Source: Falsiroseomonas ponticola
GTDB lineage: Bacteria > Pseudomonadota > Alphaproteobacteria > Acetobacterales > Acetobacteraceae
Assembly (NCBI RefSeq): GCF_016805305.1
Contig: NZ_JAERQN010000001.1
Span: forward strand, 186,001 to 250,000
Direction of reading: 5' to 3'
DNA length: 64,000 nucleotides
Program-made: the position numbers and the translations under genes
Shown here: positions 16,734-24,962 of the stretch, piece after piece
Layout: the number at the start of each line of letters is the position of its first letter
Position numbering within the stretch: position 1 is the stretch's first letter
Notes under the pieces: model-generated
What the model was told of the DNA's origin: nothing
The model's input: only the letters and a program-made list of their open reading frames with translations
Database searches by the model: none

Positions 16734-17636
16734 ATGCGCTACGACTTCGTCCCGATGCCCCACCGCAAGCCGCTCCGCTGGCCGAACGGCGCGCGCATCG
16801 CGATGCTGCTGACCACCAACTTCGAGTACTGGGACCAGACCAAGGATACCGACAAGCCCTTCTACCCCGGCGGCCCCTCCATCATCACCGACATGCTGCC
16901 CGGCAATGTCTATGACAACCCGAACTGGACCTGGCGCGAATACGGCCAGCGAGTCGGCGTCTGGCGCATGTTCGAGACCTTCGAACGGGCCGGCGTGCCG
17001 ACCAGCTGCACCATGAACGCCAAGATGGGGCTGGAGCGCCGCCCCGTGGTGCAGCACGCCATCGACCGGGGCTGGGAGATCGTCGCCCACAACTACGTCC
17101 AGACCGACCTGCTGACCAACTACCAGTTCGACATCGAGGGCGAGCGGCGCGTGATCCGGGAGACGCTGCGCGTCTACAAGGACGTGGTCGGCAAGCCCGC
17201 CCGCGGCTGGCTCTCCTGCTCGCTGCGCTCCACGCCCAACACCGCCGATATCCTGGCGGAGGAAGGGCTGATCTTCTTCACGGATTTGCTGAACGACGAC
17301 CAGCCCTACCTGATCCACACGGAATCGGGGAAGCCGATGGTCTCCATCCCCTACACCTCGGAGGTCAACGACTTCACCGTCTTCCTGCGCCAGGGCAAGG
17401 ACGTGAATGGCGGCTTCGGCGTCTTTAAGGAACAGTTCGACGAGCTGTACCGCGAAGGCGCCACCAGCGGCCGGCTGATGAATATCGGCCTGCACCCCCA
17501 CGTCATCGGCCAGCCCTTCCGCATCCGCGCGCTGCGCGACTTCGTGGACTACGCGAAGACCTTCCCCGATGTCTGGTGGACGACGCGGGAGGAGATCGCG
17601 GAATGGTACCTGGCGAACCACGAAAGCCACATCTGA
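16734..17636 (+). CDS. Polysaccharide deacetylase family protein, PuuE/allantoinase-like
   Basis: 300 residues. The NodB-type barrel shows the PuuE-branch pattern REYGQRVGVWRMFETFERAGVPTSCTMNA (about 63-91), GWEIVAHNYVQTD (about 110-122) and LHPHVIGQPFR near the C-terminus. The usual TFDDG motif of chitin deacetylases is replaced by TTNFEYWD. Family relatives hydrolyse cyclic amides such as allantoin or remove acetyl groups. It opens a five-gene plus-strand operon with a Bug receptor, VOC protein, 2-hydroxyacid dehydrogenase and a maleate-isomerase-like protein. A cyclic amide substrate is an inference. Confidence 0.82.
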   Translation: MRYDFVPMPHRKPLRWPNGARIAMLLTTNFEYWDQTKDTDKPFYPGGPSIITDMLPGNVYDNPNWTWREYGQRVGVWRMFETFERAGVPTSCTMNAKMGLERRPVVQHAIDRGWEIVAHNYVQTDLLTNYQFDIEGERRVIRETLRVYKDVVGKPARGWLSCSLRSTPNTADILAEEGLIFFTDLLNDDQPYLIHTESGKPMVSIPYTSEVNDFTVFLRQGKDVNGGFGVFKEQFDELYREGATSGRLMNIGLHPHVIGQPFRIRALRDFVDYAKTFPDVWWTTREEIAEWYLANHESHI

Positions 17637-17661
17637 CCAGCCACCCCTGACGCGGAGACGA

Positions 17662-18624
17662 ATGATGCGCCGAGTCCTCGCCCTGCTGCTGTTGCTGCTG
17701 CCCGCGCTGCCGGCCGCGGCGCAGGATTGGCAGCCGACGCGGCCCATCCGCATCGTCGTCCCCTTCCCGCCCGGCGGCATCTCCGACAGCCTCGCGCGCC
17801 TCTTCGCCGACCGCACGGGTGCCAGGCTCGGCCAGCCGCTGGTGGTGGAGAACCGCAGCGGCGCCAATGGCGCGGTGGCGGGCGAGTTCATCGCCCGCAC
17901 CCAGGGCGACGGCTATTCCTACATCATGCTGTCGCCATCCCATCTGATGGTGCTGCCGGTGCTGATGCGCCTCAGCTACGACCCGATGGCGGATCTGCTG
18001 CCGGCCGTGAACCTGGCCGCCAACCCCTTCTTCCTCGGCGTCCCCGGCAATTCCCCCTTCCGCACGCTGGGCGACTTCATCGCCGCCGCCAAGGCGCGGC
18101 CCGGCGCGCTGGACTATGCCAGCGGCGGTGCCGGGTCCGGCACCCACCTCGTGATGATCTTCCTCTCGCTGCGTGCGGGCCTCGACATGCAGCACATCCC
18201 CTATCGCGGCGGCGCACCGGCGGTGCAGGACCTGCTGGCCGGCCGCACCGCCGGCTATTTCGGCAATCCCTCCGACATGGCGCCCTTCCTGCAGAGCGGA
18301 GAGGTGCGCGTCATCGCCTCCTCCGGCGCGGCACGCTCGGCGCTCGCGCCGGATGTGCCGACCGTGGCGGAGCAGGGCTTCCCGGGCTTCCGCTTCGAGA
18401 CCTGGAACGGGCTGCTCGCCCCGCGCGGCACGCCCCCCGCCGCCATCGCGCGCCTGGCTGCCGCGGTGCGCGAAGCCTGTGCGGAGGAGGTCGTCCGCGC
18501 CGGGCTGCGGCGCCTCGGCAGCGATCCCGTCTGCAACACCACGGCCGAATTCGCCGCGCAGATGCAGGCGGAAGCGCCGGTGTGGCGGGACGTGGTGCAG
18601 CGTTCCGGCGTGCGACTCGACTGA
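17662..18624 (+). CDS. Tripartite tricarboxylate transporter receptor, Bug family
   Basis: 320 residues starting at the tandem ATGATG (17662/17665) with GGAG 5-8 bases upstream. Signal peptide MMRRVLALLLLLLPALPAAAQ; then DWQPTRPIRIVVPFPPGGISDSL, VVENRSGANG and IPYRGGAPAVQDLLAGR, all typical Bug motifs. It follows the deacetylase by 25 bases and its stop overlaps the VOC gene start, so it belongs to that operon and probably supplies its substrate. No TctA/TctB genes nearby. Confidence 0.93.
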   Translation: MMRRVLALLLLLLPALPAAAQDWQPTRPIRIVVPFPPGGISDSLARLFADRTGARLGQPLVVENRSGANGAVAGEFIARTQGDGYSYIMLSPSHLMVLPVLMRLSYDPMADLLPAVNLAANPFFLGVPGNSPFRTLGDFIAAAKARPGALDYASGGAGSGTHLVMIFLSLRAGLDMQHIPYRGGAPAVQDLLAGRTAGYFGNPSDMAPFLQSGEVRVIASSGAARSALAPDVPTVAEQGFPGFRFETWNGLLAPRGTPPAAIARLAAAVREACAEEVVRAGLRRLGSDPVCNTTAEFAAQMQAEAPVWRDVVQRSGVRLD

Positions 18625-19031
18625 TGCGCGTCAAGCGCCTGCACCATGTCGCCATCGCGGTGACGGACCCCGCGCCGCTGGAGGCCGTGCTGGGCGATGC
18701 CTTCGCCCTCGGCACGCCGCATCGCGAAAGCCGCGCGGCGCTGGACATCGCCGTCTTCCACGCCGGCGACAGCGCGATCGAGCTGCTGCGCCCGACCGGC
18801 CCCGGCTCCTCCGTCCCCGCCTTCATCGCGGCAAAGGGCGAGGGCCTGTTTCACATCTGCCTGGAGGTCGAGGACCTGGACGCCGCCATCGCCGAGCTTT
18901 CGGCCAAGGGGCTGCGGCTGCGCGCGGGTTCCCCGATGGCGGGCCATGCCGGCACGCGCGTCGCCTTCCTGGACACGGCCACGACCGGCGGCGTGCTGTT
19001 CGAATTGCTGGAGCAGCCCGGTGGCGCCTGA
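18624..19031 (+). CDS. VOC-fold protein, methylmalonyl-CoA epimerase-like
   Basis: 135 residues, start ATG 18624 inside TGATG overlap. The pattern LHHVAIAVTDPAPLEAVLG, IELLRPTGPGSSVPAFIAAKGEGLFHICLEVEDL and VAFLDTATTGGVLFELLE follows methylmalonyl-CoA epimerases, including the metal-binding His and Glu positions. In this context it may epimerise a different 2-substituted acyl-CoA or hydroxy acid. The end overlaps the next gene start by 11 bases. Confidence 0.85.
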   Translation: MRVKRLHHVAIAVTDPAPLEAVLGDAFALGTPHRESRAALDIAVFHAGDSAIELLRPTGPGSSVPAFIAAKGEGLFHICLEVEDLDAAIAELSAKGLRLRAGSPMAGHAGTRVAFLDTATTGGVLFELLEQPGGA

Positions 19032-19965
19032 CCGGCCTCGCATCGCCGTCGCCTCCCCCAGCTTCTGCCAGCACCCGGTGCTGCGCGCCGAACTGCTTGC
19101 CCTGTATCCGGACGCCAAGCTGAACCCCAGCCCGCACCGGCTGGAAGGCGATGCGCTGGTCGATTTCCTGCGGGGGCATGAGGTCGCGGTGCTCGGCCTG
19201 GAACACCTGACGGCGGCGATGATGGATGCGCTGCCGGAACTCCGAATCGTCAGCAAGCTCGGCACCGGGACGGACATGCTGGACCTCGCCGCCATGCGCG
19301 CCCGCGGCATCCGGCTGGGCTGGGCGCCGGGCGCCAATGCGCTGTCCATCGCCGAACTCGTCATCGCCTTCGCGCTGCTGGCGCTGCGCCACATGGGCGC
19401 GCTCAACGCCGCGCTGCGGGCCGGCGAACGCCCGCCCCAGCGCATGGGCCGCCTGCTCAGCGGCCGCATCGTCGGCCTGCATGGCTGCGGCCATATCGGC
19501 CAGCAGGTGGTCCGCCTGCTCACCCCTTTCGGCTGCACCGTCCTGGCGCATGACGTGGCCGATCGCGCTGCCTTCTACGCCGCGCATGGCGTCACCGCCG
19601 TCGCGCTCGATGAGCTGCTGGCGCGGTCGGAGGTGCTGTCCCTGCACATCCCGCTCACGCCCGAAACCCGCGGCCTCTACGACGATGCGATGCTGGCGCG
19701 CCTCCGCCCCGATTGCGTGCTCATCAACACCGCCCGCGGCGAGATCGTGGATGAAGCCGCGCTGATCGCGCGCCTGCGCGACGGCAGGCTCGCCGCCGCC
19801 TGCGCCGATGTCTTCGCGGGCGAACCCGCCATCAACCAGGCGCTGGTGGACCTGCCCAATTTCTTCGGCACGCCCCATATCGGCGGCAGCGCGGAGGAAG
19901 CGCGCCTCGCCATGGGGCGCATCGCGATCGAGGGCATCACGAACAACGCCCTGCCCGAACCCTGA
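19021..19965 (+). CDS. D-2-hydroxyacid dehydrogenase (NAD-dependent)
   Basis: 314 residues from GTG 19021, which lies inside the end of the VOC gene. The Rossmann motif GLHGCGHIGQQVV (about 156-168) and the catalytic set R (in KLGTGTDMLDL region), E (TARGEIVDEAAL) and H (FGTPHIGGSAEEAR) are visible. It resembles phosphoglycerate dehydrogenase-like enzymes that reduce or oxidise 2-keto/2-hydroxy acids. It is in the operon 16734-20753, between the VOC protein and the maleate-isomerase-like protein. Confidence 0.9.
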   Translation: MAPDRPRIAVASPSFCQHPVLRAELLALYPDAKLNPSPHRLEGDALVDFLRGHEVAVLGLEHLTAAMMDALPELRIVSKLGTGTDMLDLAAMRARGIRLGWAPGANALSIAELVIAFALLALRHMGALNAALRAGERPPQRMGRLLSGRIVGLHGCGHIGQQVVRLLTPFGCTVLAHDVADRAAFYAAHGVTAVALDELLARSEVLSLHIPLTPETRGLYDDAMLARLRPDCVLINTARGEIVDEAALIARLRDGRLAAACADVFAGEPAINQALVDLPNFFGTPHIGGSAEEARLAMGRIAIEGITNNALPEP

Positions 19966-19976
19966 CCGGACGCCGC

Positions 19977-20753
19977 ATGCATCACCACCTCAGCACCCGG
20001 GCGAAGCTCGGCCTCATCGTGCCGCCCAACAACACGGTGAACGAGGCCGAGTGGCAATCCGCCCTGCCGCCAGGCGTCTCGCTCCATGCCACGCGCATGC
20101 GCCTCAACCCGCTGGCCCGCGCGCCGGAGGAGATGGCGAAGCTCCGCGCCGATCTGCGCGAGGCCGCCGCGCTGGTCGCCGAGGCCGGCGTCGATGTCGT
20201 CGCCTTCGGCTGCACCGCCCCCTCCGCCGTGAATCCGCGGCGGGAGATGGAGGCGATGATGCAGGAAGCCGCCGGCCGCCCCGGCGCCACCGCCGGCGCC
20301 GCCATGGCCGATGCGCTGCTGGCCGTGGGCGGCCGGCGCATCGTGCTGCTCTCCCCCTTCTCGGAGAATGTGACGAAGCACGAAGCCGCCTTCCTGGCCG
20401 GCGAGGGCATCGAGGTCACCGCCATCGCCTCCCTCGGCCACCAGACCTATGCCCCCGGCCGCAGGCTCGGCATCCACCTGATCGGGCCGGAGGAGATTCG
20501 CGCCGCCCTCGCGCCCCTGCCGGTGGCGCAGGCCGATGCGGTGATGCTCAGCGGCACCAACCTCGTCACCTTCCCGATCATCGAGGCGCTGGAAGCGGAG
20601 ATTGGCCGCCCCGTCATCAGCAGCAACCAGGCGCTGCTCTGGTCCGCGCTGCGCCGCGCCGGCATCGAAGATCGCCTCCCGCTCGGCAGGCTCTTCGATG
20701 TCGTTCAGGCCGGCGGGCCGCCGGAGACGGAGAGCACCTCGCCCGTCACATAG
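19977..20753 (+). CDS. Maleate isomerase-like protein (Cys/Gly type)
   Basis: 258 residues. The start KLGLIVPPNNTVNEAEW fits the maleate isomerase/AMDase family. The first catalytic cysteine is present (FGCTAPSAV, C79), whereas the second position reads LSGTNLVTF with G193 in place of Cys. This is the mirror image of the arrangement in the protein at 9573-10295. One-sided activity, such as a decarboxylase or lyase of opposite stereochemistry, is conceivable. It is the last gene of the 16734 operon and its 3' end overlaps the convergent dehydrogenase gene by 49 bases. Confidence 0.83.
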   Translation: MHHHLSTRAKLGLIVPPNNTVNEAEWQSALPPGVSLHATRMRLNPLARAPEEMAKLRADLREAAALVAEAGVDVVAFGCTAPSAVNPRREMEAMMQEAAGRPGATAGAAMADALLAVGGRRIVLLSPFSENVTKHEAAFLAGEGIEVTAIASLGHQTYAPGRRLGIHLIGPEEIRAALAPLPVAQADAVMLSGTNLVTFPIIEALEAEIGRPVISSNQALLWSALRRAGIEDRLPLGRLFDVVQAGGPPETESTSPVT

Positions 20754-21472
20754 TCCGGCGCATCGAGCGCGAAGTAGAGCAGCGTATTCGCCACTTCCTC
20801 CGGCGCCGCCAGCCGCCCCATCGGGATGCGCTCCGCCCGCTTGGCCGCGCCCGGCGATCCCGGCGGGAAGGCGCGCGTGGCGACGCCGCCCGGCGCCACG
20901 GTGTTCACGCTGATGCCGCGCGGCGCCAGCTCCTTCGCCAGCGACTTGCCGAAGGCGATCACCGCGCCCTTGGACGCCGCATAGACACCGAGCCCCGGCG
21001 CGCCGACCAGCCCGGCGACGGAGGCCACCAGCACCAGCCGTCCCCCACCCACTTCCAGCAGCATCGGCACCGCCGCATGGGCGGTGTTCAGCACGCCGAA
21101 CAGGTTGAGGTCGATGATGCGGCGCCACTCCTCCGGCCGGCTGTCGGTGAAGGGGCTGAAGGCGCCCGGCAGCATGCCCGCCACCACCAGGCTGCTGACG
21201 CCACCGGCATTGGCGATGACGGCGCGGAACCCGCCCAGCGCGCTTGCGGCCCGCCGCATCGCCGCCGCCACGGCTTCGGCCTGCGTGACATCGACGACCG
21301 CCGTCACCACGCGCAGCCCCGGATGCGCCGCGCGCAATCCGTCGCCCAGCGCCTCCAGCGCCGCGCCATCGAGGTCGAGCAGCGCGAGCGGCACCCCCCG
21401 CGCCGCCGCCATCACCGCCGCGGCGCGCCCGATCCCATGCGCGCAGCCCGTGATCAGCAGCGCGTCATTCAT
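20705..21472 (-). CDS. Short-chain dehydrogenase/reductase
   Basis: 255 residues from ATG 21472. Cofactor motif TGCAHGIGRAA (residues 9-19), NAG motif IANAGG, catalytic S (VASVAGL), Y-x-x-x-K (YAASK) and the C-terminal YVTGEVLSVSGG are intact. It is the last gene of the minus-strand operon led by livH and overlaps the metallo-hydrolase stop by 8 bases. Oxidises or reduces an alcohol/ketone; substrate unknown. Confidence 0.92.
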   Translation of the reverse strand: MNDALLITGCAHGIGRAAAVMAAARGVPLALLDLDGAALEALGDGLRAAHPGLRVVTAVVDVTQAEAVAAAMRRAASALGGFRAVIANAGGVSSLVVAGMLPGAFSPFTDSRPEEWRRIIDLNLFGVLNTAHAAVPMLLEVGGGRLVLVASVAGLVGAPGLGVYAASKGAVIAFGKSLAKELAPRGISVNTVAPGGVATRAFPPGSPGAAKRAERIPMGRLAAPEEVANTLLYFALDAPDYVTGEVLSVSGGPPA

Positions 21473-22328
21473 CGCGCAGTCCGAAGGCGTCACCATCCCG
21501 CGTCACGTTCCACACCACCCGCCCGCGCGCGTGGTGCGGCACCAGCGCCAGCCCCTCATCGGCCGCCTCCGCCAGCAGCGCGCGCCGCGTCGCCACCGCC
21601 TGCTCCGCATCGCTGCAGAAGCGGGAGACGATCTCGGGCATGGCGAGCTGCACCGGGTGATGCACGGCGTCCGCCGCGATCAGCACCTGGCGCTTCGTGC
21701 CCGTCAGCGTGATGCCGACCTGCCCCGGCGTATGCCCCGGCAGCGGCCGGAAGCGGATGCCGGGGTGGGGCGAATGGTCATCCGGCACCTGGTCCAGCAG
21801 CCCGGCCTCCGCCACCGGCAGCACGCTGTCGCGGAAGCAGCCATGGCCGACCGGCGCCACCGCATCCAGCGCCGCCCAATGCGCGAACTCCCGCGCCGCC
21901 GTCACGTAGCGCGCGCGCGGGAAGGTCGGCACCCAGCACCCCTCCTGCCACCGCGTCGCCCAGCCGACATGGTCCGCATGCAGATGCGTGAACAGCATCC
22001 CGTCCACCTCCTCCGGCGCCACGCCGAGCCGCTGGAGAAAATCCGTCTTCCGGCGGTGCCAGGAGGATCGCGCCGGGCGTTCCTTGTCGTCGCCGACGCC
22101 GCCATCGACGACGAAGGTGCGGCCGGCGGCCTCGATGACGAAGACCTGGATGCGCAGCAGCAGGCTGTCCGTCTCCGGCTCCACGCTCAGCGGATCCAGC
22201 GCCGCCCCGCGCGCCAGGATCGAGGGATCGGTCCGATGGAACAGCACCTCCCGCGGCAGCCGGAAGGGATCCTCATCCGCCACCCCGCGCAGCACGATCC
22301 CGCCGAGGTCGAGCGACCAGTCACTCAT
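21465..22328 (-). CDS. MBL-fold metallo-hydrolase, lactonase-like
   Basis: 287 residues from ATG 22328. The zinc motif THLHADHVGW (about residue 119) and PLPGHTPGQVG (about 205), plus AADAVHHPVQ, are those of the AHL-lactonase/YtnP branch of metallo-beta-lactamases. Placed between two short-chain dehydrogenases with 4-8 base overlaps, it would fit hydrolysis of a lactone produced by one of them. That role is inferred from context. Confidence 0.88.
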   Translation of the reverse strand: MSDWSLDLGGIVLRGVADEDPFRLPREVLFHRTDPSILARGAALDPLSVEPETDSLLLRIQVFVIEAAGRTFVVDGGVGDDKERPARSSWHRRKTDFLQRLGVAPEEVDGMLFTHLHADHVGWATRWQEGCWVPTFPRARYVTAAREFAHWAALDAVAPVGHGCFRDSVLPVAEAGLLDQVPDDHSPHPGIRFRPLPGHTPGQVGITLTGTKRQVLIAADAVHHPVQLAMPEIVSRFCSDAEQAVATRRALLAEAADEGLALVPHHARGRVVWNVTRDGDAFGLRDE

Positions 22329-23056
22329 GGCATATAGGCCCCGCCATTCACCCAGAGCACCTGCCCCGTCATGTAGGCGCTGTCGGGGCCGAGCAGGAAC
22401 ATGACCGGCCCCACCACATCCGACGGCACCGCGATGCGCTTCAGCGGCATCATCGCGCTGTAGGCGGCGATGTCGAGATTGGTCTGCCCATCCTCGCTGG
22501 ACCGCCCCGTGCCGCCGCGCAGGAAGGCCGTATCCACCGCGCCCGGCCCGACCGCATTCACCCGGATCAGCGGCGCCGCCTCCAGCGCCATGGTCTTGGT
22601 CATGGACACCACCGCGGCCTTGCAGGCGGCATAGGGGCCGTAGCCCGGCCGCGTATGCGCGGCGAGGCCCGAGACCATCTGCACCATGGCCGGGCTCTCG
22701 CCCTTCGCCAGCAGCGGCAGCGCGGCGCGCGCCGTCAGGAAGGCGGCGCGGAGGTTGCCCGCGACCACCTCGTCCCAGAATTCCGGCTCCACGCTCTCCA
22801 GCTTCCGCATGCCCAGCAGGAAGCCCGCCAGGTTCACGAAACCCTCGAGCCCGTCTTCCAGCTGCGCGAAGGCCGCGCGCACCGATCCCGCATCCGCGGC
22901 ATCCACCGGGATCGCCCGCACGCCGTCCGGCACCTTGTGGCGCTCCAGCGAGGCCGGCAGGTCCAGCACGAAAACCCGCCATCCCTCCGCCACCGCGCGC
23001 GCCACCAGCGCGCGCCCGATGCCGCCCGCGCCGCCGAGGACCGCGAGGCGCCTCAT
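22325..23056 (-). CDS. Short-chain dehydrogenase/reductase
   Basis: 243 residues. Cofactor motif GGAGGIGRALV at residues 8-18, VNLAGF in place of NNAG, S in QMVSGLAAH, Y-x-x-x-K as YGPYAACKAA, and YMTGQVLWVNGG at the end. It overlaps the binding-protein gene upstream and the metallo-hydrolase downstream by 4 bases each. It is distinct in sequence from the other dehydrogenase of this operon, so two oxidation steps are likely. Confidence 0.92.
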   Translation of the reverse strand: MRRLAVLGGAGGIGRALVARAVAEGWRVFVLDLPASLERHKVPDGVRAIPVDAADAGSVRAAFAQLEDGLEGFVNLAGFLLGMRKLESVEPEFWDEVVAGNLRAAFLTARAALPLLAKGESPAMVQMVSGLAAHTRPGYGPYAACKAAVVSMTKTMALEAAPLIRVNAVGPGAVDTAFLRGGTGRSSEDGQTNLDIAAYSAMMPLKRIAVPSDVVGPVMFLLGPDSAYMTGQVLWVNGGAYMP

Positions 23057-24240
23057 GCGCAGGTATCGGCCGGGAAGCTGTCGAAAAGCGACCAGGCCTG
23101 GTTCCTGATCTCGATGATGAAGCCCGGCAGTTCCGCGTCCCGCGCCGCGTCGAAGCAGGTATCCTCGCCCGTCACGCCGGTGAAGCGGATGCCGCGCAGC
23201 GCGTCGCGGAAGGCGGTGCGCTCGGCGGCGATGCGCGATGCCTCGCCCGTCACCTGCGCACGCTCCGCCGCCTGCTTCATCAGATAGACGATGTCATAGG
23301 CCTGCGCATCGCTGTGATGCGGGATGCGCTTGCTGGTCAGGCCGCGCTTCGCATTCTCCTCGGCATATTTCCGGGTGAAGGCGCGGGTCGCATCGTTGCG
23401 GTCCCACCAGAAGCCCGCGACGATGATCATGCCCTCGCCCTCCGGCCCGAAGAGCTCGACGGAGTTCGGGTCGGCGAAGATCTGGCTGCCGATCACGCGG
23501 CCGGTGAAGCCCTGGCGGCGCAGCTCCCGCAGCACCTTGCCCGCGCCATCCGGCGTCGCCGCCAGCGCCACCACCTCCGGCCCGCGCTGCAGGATCTGCG
23601 TGACCTGCGGCGCCACGTCGAAGGTGCGGTACTGGAAGCTCACCGGCTCCCCGAACGCGATGTTCCGCGACCGCAGCAGGGCCGGGTAGAACTGCGTCGC
23701 GGTGATGTTGGAGATGCGCTCATCGGAGATGAACATGATCTCCGCCTTGCTCGCCGGCACGCCCTTGCGGGTCAGCGACGTCAGCAGCCGCCCGAACTGC
23801 TTGCCCTCATCCTCCGTCAGCCGCCAGGCATAGCTGAAATTGCCGGTGAGCCCGGGCTGGGAGGCGGAGTTGGAGATCTGCACGATGCCAAGTCGCTCGC
23901 CGACCGGGAACGCCACCGCCGATTCACCGGAGGAGAAGGGCCCGATGATCGCCAGCGCATTGTCGTCGCGCGCGAATTTCTGCGCCGCCGTCGCGGCCTG
24001 GCGCGGGTCGGATCCCGTGTCGAACTTCTCGATCCGGATGCGGCGGCCATTGATGCCGCCGGCGGCGTTGATCTCCGCCACCGCGATATCGACGCAGGTC
24101 TCCGTCGCCTCCCCCGGCGTCTTCAGCGGCCCGGACTTCACCATGGTGAGCCCGATCACGATCTCCCGCGCCTGCGCCAGCGCCGGCAGCGCGAGAAGGC
24201 CGCCCGAGGCGGCGAGAAGGGTCCTGCGCTTCATCATCAT
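23053..24240 (-). CDS. Branched-chain-type ABC transporter substrate-binding protein
   Basis: 395 residues counted from the first of three consecutive ATG codons (24240, 24237, 24234); GGAG is 4 to 10 bases upstream, so the true start may be any. Signal peptide KRRTLLAASGGLLALPALAQA, then EIVIGLTMVKSGPLKTPGE, IAVAEINAAGGINGRRI and IIGPFSSGESAVA, the hallmarks of Peripla_BP_6 receptors. It is the receptor for the HAAT importer encoded just upstream (24255-27569). These systems often import aromatic or short-chain acids, not only amino acids. Confidence 0.93.
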   Translation of the reverse strand: MMMKRRTLLAASGGLLALPALAQAREIVIGLTMVKSGPLKTPGEATETCVDIAVAEINAAGGINGRRIRIEKFDTGSDPRQAATAAQKFARDDNALAIIGPFSSGESAVAFPVGERLGIVQISNSASQPGLTGNFSYAWRLTEDEGKQFGRLLTSLTRKGVPASKAEIMFISDERISNITATQFYPALLRSRNIAFGEPVSFQYRTFDVAPQVTQILQRGPEVVALAATPDGAGKVLRELRRQGFTGRVIGSQIFADPNSVELFGPEGEGMIIVAGFWWDRNDATRAFTRKYAEENAKRGLTSKRIPHHSDAQAYDIVYLMKQAAERAQVTGEASRIAAERTAFRDALRGIRFTGVTGEDTCFDAARDAELPGFIIEIRNQAWSLFDSFPADTCA

Positions 24241-24254
24241 CGTCTCTCCGTCCC

Positions 24255-24962
24255 TCAATGCGATCCGAGATACGCCGCCGCCAGCGCCTCATTGTCGGCC
24301 AGCCGGTCCGCCGGACCGTCCAGCACGATGCGGCCCAATTCCATCACATAGCCCCGCGACGCCGTGCGCAGCGCCATGCGGGTGTTCTGCTCCACCAGCA
24401 GGATCGCGAGCCCGTCGCGGTTCAGCTCCCGCACCAGCTCGAACAGCCGCCCCACCAGCAGCGGCGAGAGGCCGAGCGAGGGCTCGTCCAGCATCATGAG
24501 CCGCGGCCGCGCCAGCAGCGCGCGGCTGATCGCGAGCATCTGCTGCTCCCCGCCCGAGAGCACGGAAGCCAGCATGTCCCGTCGCGCCGCCAGGTTGGAG
24601 AAGCGCGCATAGATGCCGTCGATGTCGCGCGCAACATCGCCATCCCGCCTGCCATAGGCGCCCATCAGCAGGTTCTCATGCACCGTCAGGCTGACCAGGA
24701 TCTGCCGCCCCTCCGGCACCAGCACCAGGCCCCGCTTCACGCGTTCCGGCGCGCTCAGCGCCGTGACATCGGCGCCGTCGAAGATGATGCGCCCACCCGC
24801 CGGCGTCACCGCGCCGGCGATCGCCTTCAGCAGGCTCGACTTGCCCGCGCCATTGGCGCCGAGCACCGTCACCACCTCCGCCCCCGCCACGCCGAGCGAC
24901 ACGCCCCGCACGGCATGGGTGCGGCCGTAGCGGACCTCCAGCCCCTCGATCTCAAGCAGCAT
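24255..24962 (-). CDS. Branched-chain-type ABC transporter ATP-binding protein (LivF family)
   Basis: 235 residues from ATG 24962. Walker A GANGAGKSS, LivF-specific GLVLVPEGRQIL, signature LSGGEQQM, Walker B LMMLDEPSLGLSP and LLVEQN switch are all present. It overlaps the LivG gene by 11 bases. Second ATPase of the importer. Confidence 0.94.
   Translation of the reverse strand: MLLEIEGLEVRYGRTHAVRGVSLGVAGAEVVTVLGANGAGKSSLLKAIAGAVTPAGGRIIFDGADVTALSAPERVKRGLVLVPEGRQILVSLTVHENLLMGAYGRRDGDVARDIDGIYARFSNLAARRDMLASVLSGGEQQMLAISRALLARPRLMMLDEPSLGLSPLLVGRLFELVRELNRDGLAILLVEQNTRMALRTASRGYVMELGRIVLDGPADRLADNEALAAAYLGSH

Noticed and set aside
10994..18624. Complete tripartite tricarboxylate transporter
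   Set aside because: Two Bug receptors but no TctA or TctB coding frame is found.
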